55,558 bases of DNA, from positions 1 to 55,558 of the forward strand of contig JAIXXN010000049.1 of assembly GCA_027490725.1 (NCBI GenBank). The letters are read 5' to 3'. Both the position numbers and the translations under genes were made by a program. The first letter of the stretch is position 1. The number at the start of each line of letters is the position of its first letter. This document shows, one piece after another, positions 24,284 to 32,141 of the stretch. Under the pieces are notes generated by a model. The model saw only the letters and a program-made list of their open reading frames with translations, ran no database searches and was not told the origin of the DNA. Source of the stretch: Oxalobacteraceae bacterium (GTDB lineage Bacteria > Pseudomonadota > Gammaproteobacteria > Burkholderiales > Burkholderiaceae_D).

Positions 24284-27163
24284 ATGAGCCTAGCGCCCCG
24301 CCTCCGCCACCGTCTGAGACACCGCCTGCTGTCCATGCTGGTGTGGCTGACGCTGCTATTGGGCGGCACCATGGTCGTGACTGGCCCGGCGCGGGCCGCG
24401 CCGGCACTGCCGCGCATTCTGCTCAGCAATCCCGCCATCGATCTGCTCCAGAGTGGACGTCTGTATCAGGATGAGGGCCAGCCTTTCCCCGTCGACGCGG
24501 CCAGCCTGCCGCATCTGCTTGAGCAACTGAAACCGGTCGATCAGGTGGATCTGCTGGGCGGCCATTACTGGCTGGTGGCCACCCTGTATAACGATAGCGA
24601 ACAGTCGGCCTGGGTGATCGATCCGAATGACACGCTGATCGATCTGGTGGATATCCAGGTGTTCGCGCCAGATGGCAGCGTGCGCCAGATGCTCACCGGC
24701 TACCGCCAGCCGCACGCCTATCTGCTGCACTACGGGAAAGACATTGATCTGCTACCGGGCCAGCAATATCAGGTACTGATCCGTTTTTCCAGTCCCTACT
24801 TTGCGCGCACACCCGTGTTCTCGGTACTGCCACGGCCTCAGTACCAGCAACTGGTGGCCACCGAAAACGTGCTGATCATCGGTTCGCTGGGGGCACTGCT
24901 GGCCCTGACGGTGTTCAATTTTTTCATCTATTCAATTACTCGCGACCGCTCTTCGCTGTACTACTCGCTCTACGTGCTGTGCTACGCCGTGGCATGGGGC
25001 ATCACCTTCCACCTCACAGCCGACCTGTTCAACTGGCACAATCTGCACTGGCACTATGTGCCGTTCTTCCTGCTACCAGTGCTGAGCACGCTGTTCTACA
25101 CCAGCTTCCTGCGTCTGCAGGATTACGCGCCGCGACTGTATTACTTGAGTCGTATCAATCTGGTATTGCCGCTGCTGACGCTGCCCACCTGCTTCTTCGC
25201 ACTCAGCTACGCCCATAGCGTGGCCACCATCGTGATCACCATCTGGATGACGCTGGCCCTGATCAGCGGCATCGTGGTGTGGCGCCGCGGTTACTATCCG
25301 GCCCGCTTCTTCGTGCTCGGCTTTGTTGCCCTGATGGTGCCGGGTCTACTGATCCTGCCCGCCAATCTGGGCCTGATTCCTACCGTGGTCAGCAATACCC
25401 AGCTGTTCACGCTATTAGGTGGCACGCTCGATGGCGTGTTGCTGGCCTTTGCACTGGCCGATCAGATCCGCCTGCTGCGCAATACACTGGAGCAGCGCGT
25501 GCGGGAACGCACCGCCCAGCTCAGCGAAGCGAAGGAACAGGCCGAAGTGGTCAGCCGCCACCGCATCGATTTCCTGTCGGCCATGAGTCACGACATCCGC
25601 ACCCCGCTGGCCGGGGTGATCGGCATGATCAAGTTCGCCATGCGCGACCAGTCCGTCAAAGGACGCACCGAAGAATACTTGCGGATCGGCCTGCAGAACA
25701 GCGAAGCGCTGCTCACCATCCTCAACGATATTCTGGATTTTTCCAAGATCGACGCGGGCCGGCTGGCCATCGAAACCGTCGATTTCGATCTGATGGAATT
25801 GATCGACGACGCCATCGGCATACTGCAAACCCAGGCCGATGCCAAAAGCCTGCTGCTGCGCTCGAATCTGGCGCTGGACCTGCCGCGCTATCTGCGGGGC
25901 GACCCCACCCGCCTGCGCCAGATTCTGCTGAATCTACTGGGCAATGCCATCAAATTTACCGACCGTGGCGAAGTCACACTGCAAGTGTCGACCATGTTAA
26001 CGCTGACCGGGCATCACAGCGTCAGTTTCGATATCAGCGACACCGGCCCCGGCATTCCAGCCGCAGCCCTGCCACGCCTGTTCAAGAAATTCGAACAGGC
26101 CGACCAGTCCACCACACGCCGCTACGGTGGTACGGGGCTGGGTCTGGCCATCTGCAAGGAATTGGTGGAGCTGATGGGCGGCAGCATCGCCGTCGAGAGC
26201 CAGCCCGGCAGCGGCTCGACCTTCAGCGTGATGCTGCCAATGGCGCCGGGCATGGTCCCGCTACCCCACCCGGCGCGCCACAGCCACAACCAGCGCCACA
26301 GCCACCGGCTACGCATCCTGTGCGCCGAGGATGGCCGCACCAACCAGATCATCGTCAGCACCCTGCTCGAAAACATGGGACATGAAGTGCGCATGGTGGA
26401 AAACGGTCTGCAAGCCCTGCATGCCCTGAGCAATAGCAAATACGATCTGGTGCTGATGGATGGGCGCATGCCGATGATGGATGGCGAGCAGGCCGCACGT
26501 CTGATACGCCACGGTGGCAGCGACGACTACCGGGTACTCGATGACAGCATCCCCATCATCGCCCTGACGGCCAATGCCAGCGAGCATGATAAGCAGCGCT
26601 ATCTGGCTGCGGGTATGGACAGCTTCCTCAGCAAACCGGTGGACGAAGGCCAGCTATACCAGGAGATTGAACAGATCATTGCCCGCCACCTGAGTCGCGG
26701 CACGCCCCTGGCACTGGGCGCGGCCAGCTATCGCGCGCAGGGCAATAGCGCAGCGCTCGACGCCCAGTTCGGGGTCGCCCCGGCGGATCCGCCCGCTGCC
26801 AGCGAGCACAGCGCAAGCCCGCCGCCGGGCGAAGCGGCAGCGGCGCGCATCCGGATCCTGCCGCTGTCCGGCATGTCGGCCTCGCACTTGCAGCGCATTA
26901 CACTCGCCTTCCTCGATGAAGCGCCGCGCCGTCTGGACGCGGCCCGCGCAGCACTCGATGCCGGCAACGCCAGCAATGCCGCCGCAGCCATCCATGCGTT
27001 AAAAGGCAGTGCCGGTTACCTCAGCTCGACGCACCTGCACACGCTCTGCCACGCGATGGAAGAAACTGCGATTCGTGGCGATCTGATGGCCGCCCGCGCG
27101 CATTTGGCGGCAGTCAGCGCCGCCCTGGCACAAGCCTGCTCGGATCTCGCAGAGGCGTCTTAG
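24284..27163 (+). CDS. 7TMR-DISM hybrid sensor histidine kinase with receiver and HPt domains
   Basis: From the MSLAPRLRH start the protein has 959 residues. A signal-like segment is followed by a periplasmic 7TMR-DISMED2 beta domain (about 45-190), seven transmembrane helices (about 195-395), a coiled-coil linker, HisKA with SAMSHDIRTPLAG (His436), HATPase (NAIKF, GTGLGLAIC), a receiver with Asp726 in LMDGRMPMMDG, and a C-terminal HPt domain with His904 in AIHALKGSAGYL. The final phosphate acceptor must be in another protein. DISM receptors are thought to sense carbohydrate or small ligands. In-frame starts from 24125 exist but lack a ribosome site and would add a non-conserved leader. The stand-alone receiver at 28272-28871 is a possible, unproven partner. 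Confidence 0.9.
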   Translation: MSLAPRLRHRLRHRLLSMLVWLTLLLGGTMVVTGPARAAPALPRILLSNPAIDLLQSGRLYQDEGQPFPVDAASLPHLLEQLKPVDQVDLLGGHYWLVATLYNDSEQSAWVIDPNDTLIDLVDIQVFAPDGSVRQMLTGYRQPHAYLLHYGKDIDLLPGQQYQVLIRFSSPYFARTPVFSVLPRPQYQQLVATENVLIIGSLGALLALTVFNFFIYSITRDRSSLYYSLYVLCYAVAWGITFHLTADLFNWHNLHWHYVPFFLLPVLSTLFYTSFLRLQDYAPRLYYLSRINLVLPLLTLPTCFFALSYAHSVATIVITIWMTLALISGIVVWRRGYYPARFFVLGFVALMVPGLLILPANLGLIPTVVSNTQLFTLLGGTLDGVLLAFALADQIRLLRNTLEQRVRERTAQLSEAKEQAEVVSRHRIDFLSAMSHDIRTPLAGVIGMIKFAMRDQSVKGRTEEYLRIGLQNSEALLTILNDILDFSKIDAGRLAIETVDFDLMELIDDAIGILQTQADAKSLLLRSNLALDLPRYLRGDPTRLRQILLNLLGNAIKFTDRGEVTLQVSTMLTLTGHHSVSFDISDTGPGIPAAALPRLFKKFEQADQSTTRRYGGTGLGLAICKELVELMGGSIAVESQPGSGSTFSVMLPMAPGMVPLPHPARHSHNQRHSHRLRILCAEDGRTNQIIVSTLLENMGHEVRMVENGLQALHALSNSKYDLVLMDGRMPMMDGEQAARLIRHGGSDDYRVLDDSIPIIALTANASEHDKQRYLAAGMDSFLSKPVDEGQLYQEIEQIIARHLSRGTPLALGAASYRAQGNSAALDAQFGVAPADPPAASEHSASPPPGEAAAARIRILPLSGMSASHLQRITLAFLDEAPRRLDAARAALDAGNASNAAAAIHALKGSAGYLSSTHLHTLCHAMEETAIRGDLMAARAHLAAVSAALAQACSDLAEAS

Positions 27164-27264
27164 CTGCGCAGCAAGATGGCACGCTACAATACCGCCAACG
27201 CGACTGATTAACCGGGCGGCGCGTGCCGGCGTGCACGGCGTCGCCAGACTTGCAAGGAAGCACC

Positions 27265-27900
27265 ATGGCCAGCTCCGCTCACCGCGCGTGGGTCCGCATG
27301 CCCTCCGCCCGCCGCCTCGATCTGCTCGACCCGACCCCGTTCGACTGGGATGACAGCGATCTGGCGCTGGGACTGGCCCGCACCTACCGCTGGGGCGGCC
27401 ACTCCGCCTGGCCGCGCCCTCTCTCGGTAGCCCAGCACTCGCTCAGCGTGATGCATTTGCGCGCCGCCGACAGTCTTGCCCGTGGCAGTGAACTGAGCCC
27501 GCTGGAAGCACTGCGGGAACTCTTACATGACGCCGAAGAAGGCTTGCTGGGCTTCGATTGCATCGCCCCCCTGAAGCCGTTTCTAGGCGAAGGTTTCAAG
27601 GCGCTCAGCCAGCGTCTGGAACAGGCGGTGTTCCTGCGCTACGGCCTGCCACGCTGGAATCAGCGTGACTATGCTGCCCACAAGCGCGCCGACCATCTGG
27701 CTGCCGCCAGCGAGGCCGTGCACATCGCAGGCTGGTCGGTCGAGGAAGTGCGCCGCACCCTGCAGATCCGCGCGACACCACTGAGCAGCGATCCCCTACA
27801 GCCGATCTATGGCGGTGCGGCGTGGGAACCTTGGGAAGCAGCGCTGGCCTGCCAGCGTTTTCTGGCAGAACTGCAACGCCTGCAAGGCCTGATCGTCTAA
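27265..27900 (+). CDS. HD-domain phosphohydrolase, YfbR-like
   Basis: The start MASSAHRAWVRMPS is preceded by AAGGAAG and gives 211 residues. HD-domain metal ligands are visible: His in VAQHSLSVM, the HD pair in LLHDAEEGLLG and an Asp in KRADHLAAA. The LDLLDPTPFDWDDSDLALGLARTYRWGG N-terminal block is typical of the bacterial group related to 5'-deoxynucleotidase YfbR. It probably hydrolyses a nucleotide monophosphate or a similar phosphate ester. It follows the hybrid kinase by about 100 bases but needs no functional tie to it. Confidence 0.85.
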   Translation: MASSAHRAWVRMPSARRLDLLDPTPFDWDDSDLALGLARTYRWGGHSAWPRPLSVAQHSLSVMHLRAADSLARGSELSPLEALRELLHDAEEGLLGFDCIAPLKPFLGEGFKALSQRLEQAVFLRYGLPRWNQRDYAAHKRADHLAAASEAVHIAGWSVEEVRRTLQIRATPLSSDPLQPIYGGAAWEPWEAALACQRFLAELQRLQGLIV

Positions 27901-27953
27901 GAGTTCACCTTACCTATCGCGGCTAAGCTGATGCAACGAAAGCACTTTTTGCA

Positions 27954-28056
27954 GATATCCACACCAACTGTGGATAAGCTTGTGAATAAGCCCCACTTGA
28001 CAGCAGAGAACGCCTGTAACGACGCGGGTTTTAACAAATTGCCCATTCTGGAGGCA
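27954..28056 (+). repeat. 103-bp repeat, copy A, with DnaA-box-like inverted repeat
   Basis: This copy aligns without gaps to 28910-29012, about 78 of 103 bases identical. It opens with TATCCACA...TGTGGATA, a pair of inverted DnaA-box cores, and contains CTTGACAG, CTGTAAC and a CAA(A)TTGCCCA block in fixed positions. It fills much of the 371-base gap between the HD hydrolase and the receiver gene. The rest of that gap, ending near 28271, shows no gene. Confidence 0.8.
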
Positions 28057-28271
28057 GTTTTTTCACTGAATAAAATCAAGTACTTAGCGCACCCTTCCGG
28101 ATAGCTGCGGCATGCCGCGACGGGTTTTAAAATATATTTTTATGTGTATAAGTCGGAAGCGGGCGACATTGTCTCCTTGGCACATGCGAAATCTTTGACA
28201 AACCTGACGGCAAGGAATAGTGTGAGCTTAAGGACCGCAATTCTTTCTTCGACTCACCGTGGAATTGATGC

Positions 28272-28871
28272 ATGAATCACAACGACGAAGACACTGACTG
28301 GATCATCGAAGACGACGCGGTTACCGGCGCTGAGAGCGCGTTGACCGAGAAACCGGAAACACCGCCGGGACCGGCGCCATGGCGCATCCTGATCGTCGAC
28401 GATGATGTCGATGTCCATGTGGTGACAAAATTCTCGCTAAGCAATGTGTGCTTTCAGGGACGCCGCCTGAGCTTTCTGCACGCCTATAGTGGCGATGAAG
28501 CGCTCACGGTACTGGCAGAAAATCCCGACATCGCACTGGTATTGCTGGATGTGATCATGGAAACCAGCGATGCCGGTTTGATCGTTGCCCGCCAGATTCG
28601 CGAAGTGTTGCACAACACGCTGGTAAGGGTCGTGCTACGCACCGGGCAGCCGGGACAGGCACTGGAACACAGCATCATCCTCGATTACGACATCAACGAC
28701 TTCTGGTGCAAGACCGACCTGACCACCCGCAAACTGTTCACCACCGTGATTGCCTCGCTGCGCGCCTACGAGGGCTTGCAACAGGCCCAGCAGCAGACCA
28801 TGCAGCTACGTGCCGAGCTGGAACTTACCCGCCAGCTGCTGGCCTCCGCGAAACAGGTCAGCAACGCTTAA
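28272..28871 (+). CDS. Stand-alone response-regulator receiver protein
   Basis: The 199-residue protein has an acidic N-terminal tail (about 1-35), a CheY-like receiver (about 37-160) and a helical, glutamine-rich C-terminal tail (QQAQQQTMQLRAELELTRQLL) that may form a coiled coil. The acidic pocket is IVDDDVD (Asp43-45), the acceptor is Asp93 in LLDVIMETSD, and Lys follows in FWCKTD. The receiver resembles those joined to DUF3369 and HD-GYP output domains, but here no output domain follows. It may relay phosphate or act by protein contact. Confidence 0.85.
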   Translation: MNHNDEDTDWIIEDDAVTGAESALTEKPETPPGPAPWRILIVDDDVDVHVVTKFSLSNVCFQGRRLSFLHAYSGDEALTVLAENPDIALVLLDVIMETSDAGLIVARQIREVLHNTLVRVVLRTGQPGQALEHSIILDYDINDFWCKTDLTTRKLFTTVIASLRAYEGLQQAQQQTMQLRAELELTRQLLASAKQVSNA

Positions 28872-28909
28872 GCGAGGCTTAAGTACCGGATTGTTAAGGG
28901 TCTTTTTCC

Positions 28910-29012
28910 GATATCCACAGAGCCTGTGGATATCTATGTGGACAAGCCCCTCTTGACAGCCCACAAAGCCTGTAACCATGCGGTTTTCAACAAACTGCCC
29001 ATCGAACAGGCA
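28910..29012 (+). repeat. 103-bp repeat, copy B, with DnaA-box-like inverted repeat
   Basis: Copy B is the partner of 27954-28056 and lies just after the receiver gene, so the gene is bracketed by two direct copies. The TATCCACA/TGTGGATA inverted pair, TTGACAG and CTGTAAC are kept, while the connecting bases differ. The remaining sequence to 29114 is AT-rich with no gene seen. Confidence 0.8.
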
Positions 29013-29114
29013 AAAACAAAAGCCTTATAAATCAACAGCTTAAAAATACACAGATTGTCACGAGAATTTATTTTCAAAAAATTCTTGCTAACATGCTTTG
29101 TGTATAAGTAAACA

Positions 29115-29327
29115 TCAAAAACCTGCTAGCTGCTGCAGTTTGCGGCGTAATTCGGGCTGTAATAGCACCCGCTCGATGATGTGCGGCGGAATGTTGTGGG
29201 ACTTCATATATTCAATTGCGCACATGGTATTGAAGCTGGTCTGCACCAGAATTCCGCGATCAACTGCAGCACTGATCAAAGGGTTGCTGCGCTCACGCAG
29301 CGAAGACAAGGGGAAAGTCTGGTTCAT
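29115..29327 (-). CDS. Small conserved-looking protein of unknown function
   Basis: This 70-residue reading frame begins MNQTFPLSSLRERSNPL and ends ERVLLQPELRRKLQQLAGF. TTAGGA lies eight bases before the ATG. The composition is protein-like, with two predicted amphipathic helices and a proline break (SHNIPPHIIERVLL). No signal peptide, metal motif or membrane segment is visible. It is isolated on the minus strand between plus-strand genes. I do not recognise a function. Confidence 0.6.
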   Translation of the reverse strand: MNQTFPLSSLRERSNPLISAAVDRGILVQTSFNTMCAIEYMKSHNIPPHIIERVLLQPELRRKLQQLAGF

Positions 29328-29499
29328 GATGGTCCTAAGGCCTAATGAAGAGAAAAACCGTATGATCGCAAAACCATGCTACAGGAGTATTAACCAGCAC
29401 GCGAAAAAGTCAATGTCAGCACAGTATGCTTGTGAAATTTAGTGCGGCATGCGCAAAAACCGACATAGACACACGGCAACACCGGCGCGATAATGCCGC

Positions 29500-30078
29500 A
29501 TGAACACCCCTGCCGATCCCCCCCGCCCAACTTCCCTGCTCGACCTGTTTGTTTCCTTTACCCTGCTGGCACTGCAAGGCTTTGGCGGCGTGCTGGCCGT
29601 GGTACAGCGCGAATTAGTCGAACGCAAACGCTGGCTGAGCAAAGAGGAATTTATTGAAGAATGGGCCGTGGCGCAGATTATGCCCGGACCAAACGTCGTC
29701 AATCTGGCGCTAATGATCGGCGGACGCTACTTCGGCCTGCGCGGCGCCCTGACGGCACTGGCCGGCATGCTGACGCTACCGTTGCTGGTGGTGTTGCTGC
29801 TGGCCATGCTGCATGCCCGGTTTGCCGACTTGCCGGCCGTCGCCGGCGCACTGCGCGGCATGGCGGCCGTGTCCGCGGGCATGATCGCCGCCACCGGTCT
29901 GAAACTGGCCTCCTCGCTGCGCCAGCACCCGTTGCGCTGGTGGATCTCGGCCGTACTGGCAGTATTGTGCGTGATCTTTGTGGTGCTGCTGCGCCTGCCA
30001 CTAGCCTACACCCTGCTCAGCCTCGGCAGCGTCGGCGTGGCCTGCACCTACCGCGTGCTGCGCAGGGGGCAAGCATGA
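29500..30078 (+). CDS. chrA: Chromate transporter, ChrA N-terminal half (short-chain type)
   Basis: The 192-residue membrane protein carries the CHR-family hallmarks LQGFGGVLAVVQRELVERKRWLS and AQIMPGPNVVNLALMIG, with about five hydrophobic segments. It is one half of a split chromate ion transporter; two short CHR proteins pair as a heterodimer in place of the fused 400-residue ChrA. The second half overlaps it by ATGA at 30075-30078, so the two are co-translated. Chromate as substrate is a family default and not shown here. Confidence 0.88.
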   Translation: MNTPADPPRPTSLLDLFVSFTLLALQGFGGVLAVVQRELVERKRWLSKEEFIEEWAVAQIMPGPNVVNLALMIGGRYFGLRGALTALAGMLTLPLLVVLLLAMLHARFADLPAVAGALRGMAAVSAGMIAATGLKLASSLRQHPLRWWISAVLAVLCVIFVVLLRLPLAYTLLSLGSVGVACTYRVLRRGQA

Positions 30079-30662
30079 GCGAGGCACCGCTGCATCTCGT
30101 GCTAACGCTGGGTGACTGGCTGAATCTGTTTGGCCACTATCTGCTGCTCTCGCTGATGTCGATCGGCGGGGCGATTTCTACCACCTCGGAAATGCACCGT
30201 TTTCTGGTGGAAGAACATCACTGGCTGACCCAGTCACAATTTAACGATGCGATCGCCATCGCGCAGGCAGCGCCGGGGCCGAACGTGTTGTTCGTGGCAC
30301 TGATGGGCTGGAAAGTGGGCTTGAATACCGGCAGCTATCTGGCGGCGTTTGGCGGCGTCGCCGTCACCATGCTGGGGATATTGATACCCTCGACCACCCT
30401 GACCTATCTGGCGGCGCGCTGGGGGCATCAGAACCGCGACTTATTGGCGGTGCGCGCCTTCAAACAGGGCATGGCACCGGTGGTGGTGGGACTGATGGTC
30501 TCGGTGGGAATTATTCTTGGCAGCGCGCATCACGACTGGCGGCTGGACTGGCCGCTGTGGAGCTTGTCCATTGCAGCCGGGCTAGTGATCTGGCGCACCC
30601 GCCTCCACTTGCTGTGGCTACTGGCTGCGGGCGCGCTGCTGGGTGGCTTACAACTGGTGTAA
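30075..30662 (+). CDS. chrA: Chromate transporter, second half (short-chain type)
   Basis: This 195-residue partner repeats the CHR motif pair in its own form, SLMSIGGAISTTSEMHRFLVEEHHWLT and AIAQAAPGPNVLFVALMGWKVG, followed by several hydrophobic helices. It starts within the last codon of the preceding gene. The break is a clean ATGA junction with a full N-terminus, so it is a true gene pair and not a frameshift. It ends immediately before the stop of the convergent YceI gene. Confidence 0.88.
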   Translation: MSEAPLHLVLTLGDWLNLFGHYLLLSLMSIGGAISTTSEMHRFLVEEHHWLTQSQFNDAIAIAQAAPGPNVLFVALMGWKVGLNTGSYLAAFGGVAVTMLGILIPSTTLTYLAARWGHQNRDLLAVRAFKQGMAPVVVGLMVSVGIILGSAHHDWRLDWPLWSLSIAAGLVIWRTRLHLLWLLAAGALLGGLQLV

Positions 30663-31229
30663 TTAGTCCTTGATCGACTCGATCGAGAAGTTCAGGGTAA
30701 CTTCATCACCGACGTTCGGCGCATATTTACCGGCATTGAATTCGGTACGCTTGATGGTCGCCGTCGCATTCGCGCCGCAGGCCAGCTTCTTCATCATTGG
30801 ATGATCGGCACAATGCAGGCTGGTCACGGTCAGCGTAACTGGCTTGGTGATCCCTTTAACAGTCAGGTTACCGTCGATCGACGCCAGGGTATCGCCCTTG
30901 AAGTTGAACTTGGTCGACTTGTAGGTGATGGTCGGGAACTTGGCGGTATCGAGGAAGTCTTCGCCCTGAATATGGCTGTCGAACAGTTTCGAACCAGTAT
31001 CGACCGATTTGGTATCGATCACGGCTTCCACGGAACCGGTTTTGGCAGCGCGATCCAGCACAATCTTCGCGCTGGTGTTGTTGAAGCGGCTTTGCTGGAT
31101 CGAATAGCCGAAGTGGCTGTATTCGAAGCGGGCGAAGGTATGGTTGGCATCGGACGTAAAGCTTTCCGGTGCCGCAAAAGCGGACAGGGAAACACCGGCA
31201 GCGATCAGCAAGGCAAGAATTTTTTTCAT
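30663..31229 (-). CDS. Periplasmic YceI-family protein
   Basis: This 188-residue secreted protein has a signal peptide (MKKILALLIAAGVSLSAFA). It has the full YceI lipocalin-like pattern: SDANHTFARFEYSHFGYSIQQSRF, AVIDTKSVDTGSKLFDSHIQGEDFLDTAKFPTITYKSTKF, DGNLTVKGITKPVTLTV and a final FNAGKYAPNVGDEVTLNFSIE. It has the canonical family length, and members bind polyisoprenoid-type molecules in the periplasm. The C-terminal part has an HC-containing loop (LHCADHPMMKKLACG), which could form a disulfide. Convergent with the chromate transporter pair. Confidence 0.93.
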   Translation of the reverse strand: MKKILALLIAAGVSLSAFAAPESFTSDANHTFARFEYSHFGYSIQQSRFNNTSAKIVLDRAAKTGSVEAVIDTKSVDTGSKLFDSHIQGEDFLDTAKFPTITYKSTKFNFKGDTLASIDGNLTVKGITKPVTLTVTSLHCADHPMMKKLACGANATATIKRTEFNAGKYAPNVGDEVTLNFSIESIKD

Positions 31230-31399
31230 CAGAAACTCCGGGAAGTAAATCGGTTAGAGAGAACTCGACCGGACCGCCAGCGGACCGGTGAATATCTTCG
31301 AGTGGAATGATTATGCTTGCAGTACTGCCGCAAGTAAAACGCAAAATATCCCGTTTTACTATCGAAAAAATCGATCAATCGCGCAAAAGCACCAGCAAA

Positions 31400-31532
31400 A
31401 ACCGGGGTCAGATCCGACATCTAGACACGGGCTCAGCGTTAAGGAGTACGTAACTGTCCAGTTCGTGTCCGGATGTCGGATCTGACCCCGGGTTATGACC
31501 CCGGGTTACGGATGTCGGATCTGGCCCCGGTT
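31400..31532. repeat. REP/BIME-like cluster of inverted GGGGTCAGATCCGACATC motifs
   Basis: Three copies of a motif of the type CCGGGGTCAGATCCGACATC are packed here. The first (31401-31421) is in one orientation; two others (about 31471-31495 and 31510-31530) are inverted. A shorter ATGACCCCGGGTTA unit lies between them. They would fold into long imperfect hairpins. Such GGGGTCAG-bearing intergenic repeats are common in Oxalobacteraceae genomes, from my recollection. The cluster ends on the stop codon of the MgtC gene. No RAYT-type transposase is in the window. Confidence 0.8.
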
Positions 31533-32038
31533 TAGTCTTCGTGGCGGGTGAGTTCGTCGCGTTCTTTGTCGGATTTGCGCATCCAGCGGTTGTGCAGGTG
31601 GCGCTCCAGTGGGTGGCCCAGTACAAACAGCAGTAGCACCAGTGCCAGCGCCATCGCGGCGACGCGCCAATCGCCCATGCCGCAGACGATGCCGATGCAG
31701 GCGGTAACCCAGATCGAGGCGGCCGTGGTCAGGCCGTGTACTTTGGCGGAGTTGCGGTCGAGCACGATCACGCCGGCGCCGAGGAAGCCGATGCCGGTGA
31801 TCACGCCCTGCATGACGCGGCTTAAGGCTTCCGCACTGTAGCTACCCGGCGCCGTGACAAACGCCATGCTGGCCATTGTGACCAGTGCCGCACCCAGTGC
31901 CACCAGTCCCAGCGTTTTCATGCCGGTCTGCTTGCCATGCAGATTACGATCGAGCCCGATAATGCCGCCAAACAGCAGCGCCGTCAGTAGCCGCGCCAGT
32001 ACATCCCAGTAGTTAATCATCTGCGCCATTTCTGTCAT
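31532..32038 (-). CDS. MgtC/SapB-family membrane protein
   Basis: The 168-residue protein has the MgtC/SapB core: ARLLTALLFGGIIGLDRNLHGKQTGMKTLGLVALGAAL, then MQGVITGIGFLGAGVIVLDRNSAKVHGLTTAASIWVTACIGIVCG and one more hydrophobic helix. The C-terminus is charged and cytoplasmic. The short form without the ACT-like C-terminal domain of true MgtC matches the general SapB/YhiD group. Function in magnesium or membrane-potential homeostasis is inferred. Two starts (32038 and 32029) are equally credible; the longer is given. Confidence 0.87.
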   Translation of the reverse strand: MTEMAQMINYWDVLARLLTALLFGGIIGLDRNLHGKQTGMKTLGLVALGAALVTMASMAFVTAPGSYSAEALSRVMQGVITGIGFLGAGVIVLDRNSAKVHGLTTAASIWVTACIGIVCGMGDWRVAAMALALVLLLFVLGHPLERHLHNRWMRKSDKERDELTRHED

Positions 32039-32141
32039 ACCGTTTATAAGCAATCGCTGAATTCTACCGCCTGGGCGGCCATTTCCATGCAAAAACGTCA
32101 AATCGCGTAAAATGCCGGCTCAACTCTTCCGCACACCCCAC

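Noticed and set aside
27954..29012. Chromosomal replication origin
   Set aside because: DnaA-box-like pairs are present but there is no dnaA, dnaN or gidA nearby and too few boxes.
29500..30662. Frameshifted single chrA gene
   Set aside because: The ATGA junction, separate N-terminal start and duplicated motifs show two genuine half-size genes.
31400..31532. CRISPR array
   Set aside because: Repeats are inverted, few and unevenly spaced, with no cas genes.
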